The position numbers were made by a program, and so were the translations under genes. DNA of 64,000 nt from Pohlia nutans (taxonomy: Eukaryota > Streptophyta > Bryopsida > Bryales > Mniaceae), in NCBI GenBank assembly GCA_022496805.1, contig CM040091.1:14746336-14810335 (forward strand). Reading direction: 5' to 3'. The notes beneath the pieces were generated by a model. It made no database searches, was not told the DNA's origin, and worked only from the letters and a program-made list of their open reading frames with translations. Of this stretch, positions 37,117 to 47,391 are shown one piece after another. Numbering within the stretch: the stretch's first letter is position 1; each line of letters opens with the position of its first letter.

Positions 37117-38308
37117 GTAAGAATCATCAAATTTGGTGCAGTACCGTCGGTGCAGTTTTGTTTATCCGGTTTAGGGTTTTAGGGTTTAAGGTTTTTTGGA
37201 TTTGGCTTTGTGGTCTTCATTCTCCTTTGCATAAGACAACAAAGGAGGTCAAAGTTTTGCAAACTTAGTTCGGAGGTTTGTTGTTTATGAATCTCAAAGG
37301 TCTCTTGGTCCATGGATGCGTAGATTTCGGTATCGCAAGTTTAGGGTTTAAGGTTTAGTGTCAGACGGTGAGGTTCTTATAATCTTTTAGGGTTTCACAT
37401 GTACATGCCATCGACCCCTCCTCAGTCTGTACACGTTGAGATCGTTTTTACCGACAGCACGTTGATTTTCAGATTAGAAACAAAAAAATTGCCTGGGTTT
37501 AGGGTTTAGCGTCGTTGTTGAGTGCTACTCCCCTGTTCCAAATTGATAATCCAATTAATGCAATTAATATTTCTAGAACTCTGAAGCTTTTGATGGTATA
37601 TTATTGTTATGTGAGGGTTCCAAGAGGTCCTGTTCCTGGCTATTGAAAATTAGGGTTTGGGAATTACATCCGGGACTGTAGTTTGTATCGTTTCTGCAAT
37701 TTAACTATGTCGGTTGATGAGAAACGTAATTCAACTGTGATATGTGGAACGGCATCTTAAACTGTTGCTAATGTCTGAATACCGAAAGAGGTTGAATCCA
37801 ACCCGATACAGGCAAAGAGAACTTACGTCAAGTAGGAAACTTTCCTGTAGCCATTGATAAATACTGCAAATACAGCATTAGAGTGTAAAAAGTAAGCTTG
37901 AATCATTGTTTGGTTATGAATCAGACTGTCGTTCCGGAACAGAACAGAGGGAGTATTTTGGGCTAGACGATTAGCGATTAGCAGCTGGAGGAGTGTGCTT
38001 TGCACTTTTTATGAATAATCTGAAGGGATAGGCCTGTCTCCAACGTTTGTGCTGTTAATTAACCCCTAATGGACCAAGGACCAAGAAATTTGGGCTTCAT
38101 GTTTTTTTAACAGTTTTGAGTAGGTCCTATGTGAAGTTTCTTTTGTTCAAATTTATTTTGGTTTCTGATCAACACATGCAATGTTCTTCACTGATTCTGG
38201 TGATATGAAACTTGGGCCCATCTGGATGAATATGAATGACTGAATTTGTCATTTCAAAACCATGAATTCTTGGTCCTAAAAGGGTTAATTGATGAGATTG
38301 ACTTACAG
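37117..38308 (+). other. 5'-UTR intron of the importin gene
   Basis: Donor GAG|GTAAGA at 37117 and acceptor GACTTACAG ending at 38308 bound a 1192-bp intron. The first 400 bp hold at least four TTTAGGGTTT-type telo-box motifs (37170-37200, 37340, 37388, 37498), and a TIR element sits near its 3' end. Leader introns with telo-boxes are common in highly expressed plant housekeeping genes. The link to expression is inference. Confidence 0.55.
38057..38290. mobile_element. TTAACCC-family TIR element inside the leader intron
   Basis: The ends AATTAACCCCTAATGGACCAAG and its inverse (CTTGGTCCTAAAAGGGTTAATT) bound about 234 bp. The interior GTTTTGAGTAGGTC and AATGTTCTTCACTGATTCTG blocks recur downstream of the gene at 41961-42097. 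The element ends about 10 bp before the acceptor sequence, so it probably supplies part of the polypyrimidine or branch region. Confidence 0.55.
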
Positions 38309-38333
38309 GTCTGCGAGAGGTGTCGTAGCGGCC

Positions 38334-38348
38334 ATGGCGTTGGATTGA
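38334..38348 (+). promoter_or_regulatory. Four-codon upstream ORF
   Basis: ATG GCG TTG GAT TGA lies in the spliced leader, 37 nt before the main start. Its context (GCCATGG) is stronger than that of the main ATG (ACAATGG), so it could reduce or condition initiation at the importin start. Confidence 0.6.
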
Positions 38349-38385
38349 GATTGGCGTGTATTGAAAGAAATCATACGTTGTGACA

Positions 38386-41379
38386 ATGGACGATGGTGCT
38401 GCTGATCTGGAGACAAGGGCTTTGGAAGTTGAAGCATGTGAACTGGACCGGGCAATCACTTCGTTGCTGCAATTTCACGATTCTCAAGCCAACAAGTGGA
38501 TCAATGACTTTGTGGCTTTGCCGCGAGCATGGAGTGTGTCCCTGTATCTTGCATTTCCACCTCCTGGATCAGCTGCTGGTGGATCCCTGGACGTTCGGTT
38601 CTTTTCCTTGAACCTGTTGCTGTCAAAGATAAGGGGAGACCAGTCTCAAGTGCCCGCGGAAGAAGCTCAAGAAATATACGAGGCATTGGTACGCCAACTG
38701 CCTCTCAATCTTGGAAACCAGATGGTCGGCGCAAGGCTGTGTCTGGTCGTGAGCGGCGCCGCAGCGCTGGCAGGAGCAGACACTTGTTACGAGCTTGTGG
38801 AGTACATTGTGGGCGGGTCTGTTGATGGTCCTTTGGCAGTGGAATTGCTGATCAGCCTTGCTGAGGAAACGTTGCACCGCGCGACTGCGCTACCTTGGCA
38901 GGTGGGAGAATGCATGCAGGAGTGTGGTCCGCAGGTCATCTCTTACTTGCAGGCGTTGGTTGTTGCCCCCGGTGTACAAGTAGAGTTTGTTACCAGAGTT
39001 ATTGTCTGTTTAACCCGGTGGATACGCTCCGGGGTGGTATTATCAGAACTTTATTTGGAGAATGCGCCGTTTCTGAAAGTGGTTCTGGGAGCTCTTGGAT
39101 CTTCAGAGGATGCCACTCTTGAAGCAGCTGTGGCTGCTTTGTGTGAATTGCTTTCTGCCGTTGACCCTCTACCTGGTAGGGAAGATGCAGTGCGCGCTGT
39201 GATATCCGCACTTTTAGCGCAGAAAGGGCAGTTTGTTGCTGCTATGTCAGGTCCCATCTTACGCGCTCAATTGTTTTTGTCCCTAGTGAGTGTAATATGC
39301 TCCTCTGAGGCTCATCTTCTTGCAAAAGGTGGGCAGGATGCCGCAGAAATTCTTCAATGGCTGGTCCTTGGGTCAGGCGGCGCAGGGAATCTCGGTCTTG
39401 AGGGTGCATCAATTGCAGCAGAAGCGTGGCCTCGACTGGTTTCTGTACCTAAATCCAAGCGAGGTGATCTCCTACAAAGCCCCTTGTTTGCTGCTGGCGC
39501 CGAAGCCATCCTACAGGCCACTGCATACCCTGCGGATTTCAATACCTGGGAGGACTCAGAGGTGGAGCAAGACGATTTCTACAGGTTTCGAGAGGGTTTG
39601 GCAAAAGATACTTTGGTGGTTTTCTTTCATGAGCTTGGCACTTCTCTGCTTGCGTATATTATGGAGCGAATTCGCGGTGCTAGTCGTTGGCAAGATGCAG
39701 AAGTCTGTCTTTATGCAGCAGTTTCTCTCAGCAAGGAGATTGTCGATCCTCCTGTGAGCACTAACGGAGTTATCAACGATCACCAAATGGACTCCAAATC
39801 GTTCGTATTTTCTATCATTAAAGCATTGCCAGGTAGCGCATCTGTGATACAGAGAGACGTAACATCCTTGCCTCATTCTAGGTTGGTGGACACGACAGCT
39901 ATGTTTCTGGAAAGTTATGCAGACTGGACAATCTTGGACTCAAGCTCTTTGCAGATCAGCTTGGGTTACAGTGTGGGTGCGTTATACGTTCCAGAGGCAA
40001 GATCAAATGCAGCGAGTGCATTTAGAGAGCTATGTCGAGCCGCTGCGCCCTCCATAGCTGCAACTGGCATGCTCCCAGCCTTGATGGGTGCATGTGAAGA
40101 AGCTGTTGGATCTTCCAAAAAAGTCTTGGAGAGCGTAGATCAGCGTGCCATAATCAAAGGGCTTGCACAAGTGGCTGCTGCATTACCCCTGGAAGAATCC
40201 AAGTCGGCACTAGTTTCTTTGACGAGTTCATCCGTCTCTATTGTGAAAAGCCTTTGTGGAGTGCACAACGGTATGGATGAGTATGGACCAACTCTTGCAG
40301 AGGCGCTCAGAGTAATTGTGGTTGCTATTGATGGTGGAGACAACGGCACTGCTGCACACCCAGGCATTGTGATCATACAAGAAATCTGGCCTGCCATCAA
40401 CACGATTGCAACCGCTTGGGCTGCAAACGGCGATGTATCATCAGCTGTATGCGAATTTTGGTCCATTACTGCGCAGCGAGTGGGGGGAGCCCTGTTTGGA
40501 GTGCTTCCAGAAGTCATGCTGGCTGCTACAGATTTATTCAAGCGCCACTACGCTCCGGCATGCGTGGATTGTCTTGTGGACATCCTGGCTGTTGCATCTC
40601 AGGACCCTTCCATCCTCCAGCAAGTGAGGGAGCATACACCTAACCTTTTACTCCAATTATCAGATGTTGGAATTCTCCTAGTCCAGGCGAGTGACAAGCA
40701 CAAGCACACAACTGGTCTGCATGTCTTGGCAGAGCAGAATGGCTATGACACGCAGAACTCCCGCAGAAGACAACAGATTGCCGCAGCCGGGCTTCAGGCT
40801 CTTTGTCGGCTAGGTCGAGCACTGCTGCGACATCATCGTTATATTCTAACTTATACTTCTCCCTTTTCCAAATTGGTCATCTGTGCCCTTGAATGTGTGA
40901 GGAGAAAGGATGTTGGTCCCACCTTGTCAGCTGTGAATTTCTTGGCGGAGTTTGCAATGGGTTTTGGATACTCTGACGAAGAGAACATCGATAGGATCAT
41001 ATGGCGGATAGAGACAGATTTGACTCCGTGCTGGGATGAAGTTCTGGGTCCTCATCTAAATTCTATGGTAGAAGTGGCACTGAAGACTGCAGCAGGGAGT
41101 GAAATTGTACCGAGTACCCGAGATGCACTTTCAGACATTTTCTACGGGCTTTCCCTGCGCCATGCTCAGGCCTGTGACGCAGCCTTGTCATCTACACTCA
41201 GCAGACCGGATTTCCCTTCAAAATTTGGGGCTTTGAGTGAGTCCGTGAAGAGCACCTTTGTGGCAGCAGTTGTACGACAACCAGTGCATCACCGGCGAAG
41301 ATTCCGAGAGCTTATTGGAGATTTTGCTCGGGTTTGCCAGGGGCAGATGCCAGCGGATGTTTTAGACCGCTACAGATGA
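38386..41379 (+). CDS. Importin-13/transportin-3-like karyopherin
   Basis: An intact 997-codon, intronless reading frame, GC-richer than everything around it. The protein is helical and HEAT/ARM-like throughout. The N-terminus (residues about 15-60, with ANKWINDFVALPRAWSV) matches the importin-beta N-terminal repeat of the IPO13/TNPO3 branch. About residues 80-250 correspond to the exportin-1-like region. The C-terminus ends FRELIGDFARVCQG, as in plant importin-13-like proteins. Such proteins ferry cargo through nuclear pores and release it with Ran-GTP. Length is near the usual 950-1050. I chose ATG at 38386; a GTG two codons upstream is not a eukaryotic start. I expect animal and flowering-plant relatives to have many introns, so the single-exon structure is notable. 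The paralogue (importin-13 type versus MOS14/TNPO3 type) is not settled. Confidence 0.85.
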   Translation: MDDGAADLETRALEVEACELDRAITSLLQFHDSQANKWINDFVALPRAWSVSLYLAFPPPGSAAGGSLDVRFFSLNLLLSKIRGDQSQVPAEEAQEIYEALVRQLPLNLGNQMVGARLCLVVSGAAALAGADTCYELVEYIVGGSVDGPLAVELLISLAEETLHRATALPWQVGECMQECGPQVISYLQALVVAPGVQVEFVTRVIVCLTRWIRSGVVLSELYLENAPFLKVVLGALGSSEDATLEAAVAALCELLSAVDPLPGREDAVRAVISALLAQKGQFVAAMSGPILRAQLFLSLVSVICSSEAHLLAKGGQDAAEILQWLVLGSGGAGNLGLEGASIAAEAWPRLVSVPKSKRGDLLQSPLFAAGAEAILQATAYPADFNTWEDSEVEQDDFYRFREGLAKDTLVVFFHELGTSLLAYIMERIRGASRWQDAEVCLYAAVSLSKEIVDPPVSTNGVINDHQMDSKSFVFSIIKALPGSASVIQRDVTSLPHSRLVDTTAMFLESYADWTILDSSSLQISLGYSVGALYVPEARSNAASAFRELCRAAAPSIAATGMLPALMGACEEAVGSSKKVLESVDQRAIIKGLAQVAAALPLEESKSALVSLTSSSVSIVKSLCGVHNGMDEYGPTLAEALRVIVVAIDGGDNGTAAHPGIVIIQEIWPAINTIATAWAANGDVSSAVCEFWSITAQRVGGALFGVLPEVMLAATDLFKRHYAPACVDCLVDILAVASQDPSILQQVREHTPNLLLQLSDVGILLVQASDKHKHTTGLHVLAEQNGYDTQNSRRRQQIAAAGLQALCRLGRALLRHHRYILTYTSPFSKLVICALECVRRKDVGPTLSAVNFLAEFAMGFGYSDEENIDRIIWRIETDLTPCWDEVLGPHLNSMVEVALKTAAGSEIVPSTRDALSDIFYGLSLRHAQACDAALSSTLSRPDFPSKFGALSESVKSTFVAAVVRQPVHHRRRFRELIGDFARVCQGQMPADVLDRYR

Positions 41380-41456
41380 CACAGGCCTTATCATTCAAGT
41401 GGTTCCACCTGTTGCGTACTGAAGACATGAGCATTTAACTTTCCATGTTGACGCAG

Positions 41457-42930
41457 CTGGTCCCGCTCTTATTCCGTCTGATACTCAGGTATAGGTTACA
41501 TGAATGTGTATCCTTCATCTCTTCAGTAGGAAAAATGCGCTTATCAAGTGGGATAATTTTTCACTCAGGCTCTGGTTTATTGGGACTGTCTAATTTTTGC
41601 AAGTTATATTGAAAAGGACCTAGAGCTCCTGATGGAAAATTAAAGCTTGACCCAATTGTACCCAGTACGTAAGGCCTTTTTCGTTTGCATCACAGCCGGT
41701 AAATGTCACTCTATGTATTGACGCTTCACTTGTTGGCACATTCCAGGTATATGCATTTGAGGACTTACGCCAAGAGAACCTTAGGCAGATGCAATCTCGT
41801 TATGATGTGCTGCTTCCGTATACCATCTTTCGGAAAGTATTGATTCATTTGCTCAGTCGTCAGGACTACATACATAGCTCGTCACCTACCTGAGTTCTCA
41901 ACTCTCGCTCGGAAGGTAAGTGACTAGTCTTGCTTTGAGATGCGTTACTCTGCAGGCGCTTGAAAGGACCAAGAAGTTCAAATTGGGCCTCATGTTGTGT
42001 TTTTTTAGCAGTTTTGAGTAGGTCACATGGGGACTCTTTTTTGCCCAAATTTTTCTTTATTTTAGTGACCAATGTTCTTCACTGATTCTGCAAACTCTTC
42101 TGGGTCATCATCAGGGTAGAATCTCCACAAGGTTTTTGTCGAGCGAATTTCAGGATATGGTTCTCTGCATAAATGGTCATGTACGTACAGAAGGTGACTT
42201 TACATGTACGCAAATTAATATCAGTGGATGACATCATTCCATGGTTCAATTTTTCGTCAGGTGGCCAGGGCAATGGAGGAAGTTTGAAGTGGAGATGAAC
42301 GATCAAAATGGGGAGCTGTAAGCAGTGCAGCGAAGATTCTAAGACTTTGTCAATGATCAAAGTCAAAGCACTGCTCTTCAATTAAGTGACATGCGAAGCA
42401 AGGCTGAGGATGGAAGCATATACGGAGATCTTCTTGTTTTGGGTATCATAAGGATATATGAAAATGACCACCTGAATCGTATCCTACTTATGGTTGCATC
42501 CGAAGCCAAGACTCGGAGATTACAAGTTGATAATCGTGTTTGTTATTGGAGGAATCAGCGGCTCTGAGGTATGTTACAAGCTTCGCTTTCGCTAATCTTA
42601 GCAAACGATGGGGACACATGTAGTATTGGGAACCTCACCTCGGCAAATGTACCCGCGGGCTACATTCTACACGAGATAATACACGGGAGGTCATCCATAA
42701 GCGTTAGGATACTATTTGCATCACTTCAACCAAGATACAGGAGTGTGCTTTTTGGGAGATCAGTTTAGAACTGTGGAGAGATCACTTTGGGTACAAGAGC
42801 CGAGATCAAATTTTCATCACTAAAAGAATTCACTAAAAGAATTCCTTATGCAATTTCCAAGTAGGAGGTTTTAGACCACTCAAAGTGACAATAGACATCT
42901 CCATTTTCATATAAAGACCAGTGGCCATAG
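41457..42930 (+). pseudogene. Sec1/KEULE-like syntaxin-binding pseudogene (copy 2)
   Basis: Dispersed exon remnants in Sec1 order. 41457-41488 reads AGPALIPSDTQ and splices in phase (41489-41568 intron) to ALVYWDCLIFASYIE, then ELLMEN-stop-SLTQLYPV up to 41667. These parallel the KEULE stretches LIPTKLAAG.W(D/N)CL and ELLI.DRSIDQIAPV. A later piece, 42500-42640, reads PKPRLGDYKLIIVFVIGG, then SGSEVCYKL, two stops, and VVLGTS in the same frame. It parallels WAKPR..FVF..GGATRSE..CHKL..VVLGS. Sec1/Munc18 proteins control SNARE assembly, KEULE in cytokinesis. Stops and missing segments show it is dead. The exon-like VYAFEDLRQENLRQMQ piece at 41748-41840 is not placed. It begins only 77 bp after the importin stop. 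Confidence 0.65.
41961..42097. repeat. Fragment related to the leader-intron TIR element
   Basis: GGACCAAGAAGTTC, AGCAGTTTTGAGTAGGTC and CAATGTTCTTCACTGATTCTG occur in the same order as in 38079-38206, so related DNA lies on both sides of the importin coding region. Confidence 0.75.
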
Positions 42931-43300
42931 GTATTTAGTCAAGTCATGCTTACACCACTTGCTAATAAGTCCAACAAAGTGTATGAATAGATAAATTGCT
43001 GTTGTGGAAACGGGCTTTAGTGTGCACTATCTTACGTATCACGTTTCACCATTTTGCATGGCTATTGTGATGAACAGATAGGAGTCATCAAGGAAGCTCA
43101 AGTGGGGCTTGCAAAGCAGAGGGTGTAGAAGTTTTGATAGGGGAAACTGCGTTTTAAACTCCGTCAGATATGTGAGATCTTTTCCTTGCTTCAAATTCAG
43201 CACTAGAAGCCATCCTTATTTTCCTTTCTTCCATCTCCCTTTGTGCTCAGCTCGTACTGGTACCATATGGATGGAGGCACCATTTTTGTGGACAACGTCA

Positions 43301-43390
43301 GGTTGTGAGTTTTGCATGCATGGAAGCAGCGACATTCTATGCTGTGTAGTGTGTAAGGGTGCTCACAATTCCAGCTGCGCCCTCTTGTAA
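43301..43390 (+). pseudogene. PHD-finger-like exon fragment
   Basis: After a possible acceptor (AACGTCAG) the frame reads GCEFCMHGSSDILCCVVCKG then AHNSSCALL and stop. The Cys/His order C-x2-C-x8-CC-x2-C-x3-H-x3-C is close to the first six ligands of a PHD finger (C-x2-C..LLCCD.C....H..C), each spacing one residue off. The final Cys pair is missing. I take it as a relic of a chromatin-reader gene; chance resemblance is possible. Confidence 0.35.
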
Positions 43391-43669
43391 ATGTAATTAA
43401 GCCTACAAATATGTTGAATGTGGAAATTTAGAACTCAAACTCATAGCAAGTGCAACCAAACACTAGGACAATATTGAGGTCTTTTGTCTCTGGAATAATT
43501 CTCCTCGGGTGGATTTTCCAAGGACAAAGAATTTCCATTTGTTTCCTGTGGTTTGATAGTTGTCTTTAGAAAATTGGGTTGGAATGTAGACTTGACTTCC
43601 TATTTGAATTTGAATTTGAATTTTTAATTTTTTTTCATCGTGGGCAGCCCATAAAACGGTCTTTTGATC

Positions 43670-45740
43670 ACTTAGGGTGAACACTATATCTCATACATAC
43701 TCCACCATCCCAAAACAAGCTTCAATATGGCCAGAGGAAAATTGGAAAATTAACTCCGACAACTATCAAACAAAAGGAAACAAATGGGAAGCTTATCATG
43801 GTACATAATGAAAAGGGGTGTACATGAAGATTTTTTTGGGACAAAGGAAATATTAAATTGAAAATCCTTTAACATTTGATGAAGTATGTATTAATAAATC
43901 TTTTTAGTATATTGGATTTGATTTTTGACAAGAGTGTCAACATCCCTTTCATTCTTGAAACGAACTCTCATATTTCAAACAATAATTTGTCTCTTTTGTT
44001 CTTCCAAATTCCAATGCAATTAGTCTTCGATGAAAACTTTATATACTTCCAGGAAACTTTACCAACTTCATAATTCTATACCAGAACTTCATAAATTCCT
44101 AGTGCCAATTTTCACCAAAGTATCCATTTTGATATTTAAAAGATTGTATTAAAGGTTCTATGAAGGGACAATTCAACATACCAATGGAAGAAAACAAAAT
44201 CTATAAATTATTGAATAGTGTTCATATACTTCATATTTTTATATCAATAAAAATTGAGGATTGATCCCTATTTATTTCAAAATCCAAACTTTAATTTATT
44301 TAAACCATATTGACTTGTTTGGAAAAACCAAAGATACAAATATGTTTCATTCTTTGGTCAAGCATTTATTACCATCACTCACGCATGTGATTAGCTTCTG
44401 TTGTCACCATTCAATCTTAATTTTATAAATCACCCAATCTATACAATCAGTCACACATGCGACTGTCCTTGGCAGTCACGCATGTGACTAGCCTTTGCAG
44501 TCACGCAAGTCACTAGCCTTTGGAGTCACGCATGTGACTAACCTTTGTTGTCACGCAAGTGACTAGCCTTTGATGTCACGCATGTGACTAGCCTTTGTTG
44601 TTACGGATGTGACTAGCCTGTGTTGACACCATTTAATCATAATTATATAAATCATCCGTTCTTTACAATCTAGTTTGGTTTTACATTCTAATTTGGTCAT
44701 TTAGGGGAGAACACTATATCTTATACATACTCCACCGTCCCAAAACAAGCTTCAATATGGCCAAAGGAAAATTGAAAAATCAACTCCCATAGAGCAGAAG
44801 ACAACTATCACATCAAAGGAAACAAATGGGAAGCTTATTATGGTACATTATGAAAAGGAGTGTACATGAAGATTTTCTTGGGACAAAGGAAATATGAAAT
44901 TGAACATACTTTAACATTTGATGAAGTATGTATAAATAAAGCGTGTTAGTATATTCAATTTAATTTTTGACAAGATTGTCAACATCCCTCTCTCTTGAAA
45001 CGAGCTCTCATATTTCAAACAACAATTTGTCTCTTTTGTTCTTCTAAATTCCAATGCAAATAGTCTTCCATGAAAGCTTCATAAACTTCTCGGTAACTTT
45101 ACAAACTTCATAATTCTATACCAAAACTTCGTAAATTCTTAGTGCCTATTTGACGCAAGTATCCAATTTAATATTTAAAAAACTATATTAAAGGCTCTAA
45201 GAAGGGACAATTAAATATTACAATAAAAGAAAACAAAATCTCTAAATTATTGAATAGAGGAAATATACTTCATATTTTTATATCATTAAAATTGAGGATT
45301 GATCCCTATTTATTTCAAAATCCAAACTTTAATATAGTTAAACTGTATTGATTTGTGTAGAAAAACCAAGGACACAAATATGTTTCATTCATTGGTCATG
45401 ACAAGCATTTATTACCATCAGTCATTCATCTGATTAGCTTCTGGTGACACCATCCAATTCTAATTTAATAAATCACGTGTTCTTTACAATCAGTTAGGCA
45501 TGTGACTAGCCTTGGCAATCACGCATGTGACTAGCATTTGCAGTCAGGCATGTGATTAACTTTTCAATTGCAGTCACACATGTGTCTAGCCTTTGCTAAC
45601 TCTATCTTATCATAATTTTATATATCACCCGTTGTTTACAATCTCTTATACATGTGACTAGCCTTTGCTGACACCTTATCATAATCTTATTAGTCACCTG
45701 TTGTTTACATTCACTGGCACATATGATTAGCCCATGAGGA
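43670..45740. repeat. 1.03-kb tandem duplication with palindromic minisatellites
   Basis: The blocks from 43680 and 44710 (AACACTATATCT.ATACATAC, CCCAAAACAAGCTTCAATAT, AAATTGAGGATTGATCCC) are collinear at an offset of about 1030 bp. Each unit ends in a minisatellite built of CAGTCACGCATGTGACTAGC plus CTTTG (44448-44632; 45480-45735). GTCAC and GTGAC make each minisatellite unit a short palindrome. No gene is conserved between the copies. Confidence 0.85.
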
Positions 45741-47391
45741 TTTTGACTTTATTTTGTAACTAGTTGGCTCTCTTTCATAGGACAATCCATACTTTTGAAG
45801 GCTCTTTTATAGAAATATCAATGATATTTGATCGAATGAAACCTGATTCAACGAATGAAGATGCAAACGATTCTTGGGATGAATTCAAAGCTTTGTTTTG
45901 GTTTAGTATATGTCGATGTTGAGTGGAGTGGACTTGAATGGTCAGTTCTTTGCTTCATGTGTATGGAAATGTGACTTACTAAATCTAGCATTCCTTGAAG
46001 AAGAGGCTACAACCATGATTTTTTTCAGAGCTAGAGAGCTACTGTGACTTGGGTAGAAATGATTTTCTTATTGCTGAATATTCTAACAAATAAAAAGATT
46101 TCCATCAGTGATATGGATGCCACTTATCAAGCTTTATTTCAATAAGTTATTCCTAAGATCCTAAACTCCAAGATGCCAAAGCCAATATCATACTATCTCC
46201 AAAGCCAATATCTTATTTGTAATCATATTACAAAAGAGCTTTAAATTTTAATTTTGAAAATTTATACACAAATAAAAGTCTTAGCAATCGCAAATCTAAC
46301 TATTTGGAAAGAATCTAAAATTCATAAATAAATGTACAAGTTTTATTCAATCACCAAGTTGAAAATATTCCTCTTAATTGCATTTTAAAATGCATCCTCA
46401 AAAAAACTACCAAATTTGAAAAGGGTGAGAACGTTTAGGGGTTAAGTGGTGCTTTTGGCTCCAATTATCATGAACGCACCTTGCACTTTGATTTTTCATT
46501 GGTAGGACAAGACACATCCTTGAATGTAGCTAGGTAAAGAAAAATAAGGAATCAATACAATCGATTCATCCATATGCATGTATTCATCTATAAGATTTTC
46601 TAGCATAAGCCCTTTTCATTAGATAAAGTGGTGAGATTAGTACTTTTTTGAGGGGACTTTGGCAATTTTATGCACGTTTTTGCACTTTTTTTCTAGTCTA
46701 TAAGTAGCAAACTCCCAAAATAAGATATATTTTAAGCCAAAATTTGCCAAATATTCATAGGTTAATGTCAAGATTTATTTAGTGCACATCACCGTATGGG
46801 AATTTTGATTTTGCCATTTATGATATGATACTTGGGTAATGGCATTTATGGCACTTGAATCCAACAGTTAGCCAAGTTCTTTTGATTTGATTTTGTATTT
46901 ATTTTAAAATTAAAATTTAAAAATTTGAATGCTATGTAAGCTAGTCGATGGGATGCTGAGGAGAAAAGAAGTAGGTTGTAAGAGCGGGTATGTCTTCACT
47001 AAAAAACGTGACAATGAGGATACTAAGTCTAGCATCATAAGTTCATAACGAGCCTATGGAAAACAATAATAGTTCAAGTCCTGCTTACACTAGTGATACG
47101 TATGTACAAAGTTAACCATTACCATTCAATCAACTTTGATAGTCTATTGAGATGGATAAATATAAGCAATTCACTACTCTGCTCTACATTTTGCAGATGC
47201 AAGGGAGACAAAACAAGTGACTGACTAAAAAAGTTAATCTTATGTATAAATTTCACAGACTAACTCAACTGTCTTGATATTTAGGAGAATCAATAGATTT
47301 GAGGGGTCGTTTTCTACTACAGAAGGAGCTAGACAAACCACAATGACAACCTCTATTTCAACTAGTTGAAACACAAACTAGAAACATTCAA
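45741..47391. other. Intergenic DNA downstream of the RWP-RK gene
   Basis: No gene recognised. TTTAGGGGTTAAG at about 46434 marks one more end of the TTAACCC-type family, and the preceding 46200-46430 resembles 19800-20040. Confidence 0.5.

Noticed and set aside
38380..38385. GTG start two codons before the importin ATG
   Set aside because: GTG starts are not expected in nuclear genes, and the ATG at 38386 gives a family-typical N-terminus.
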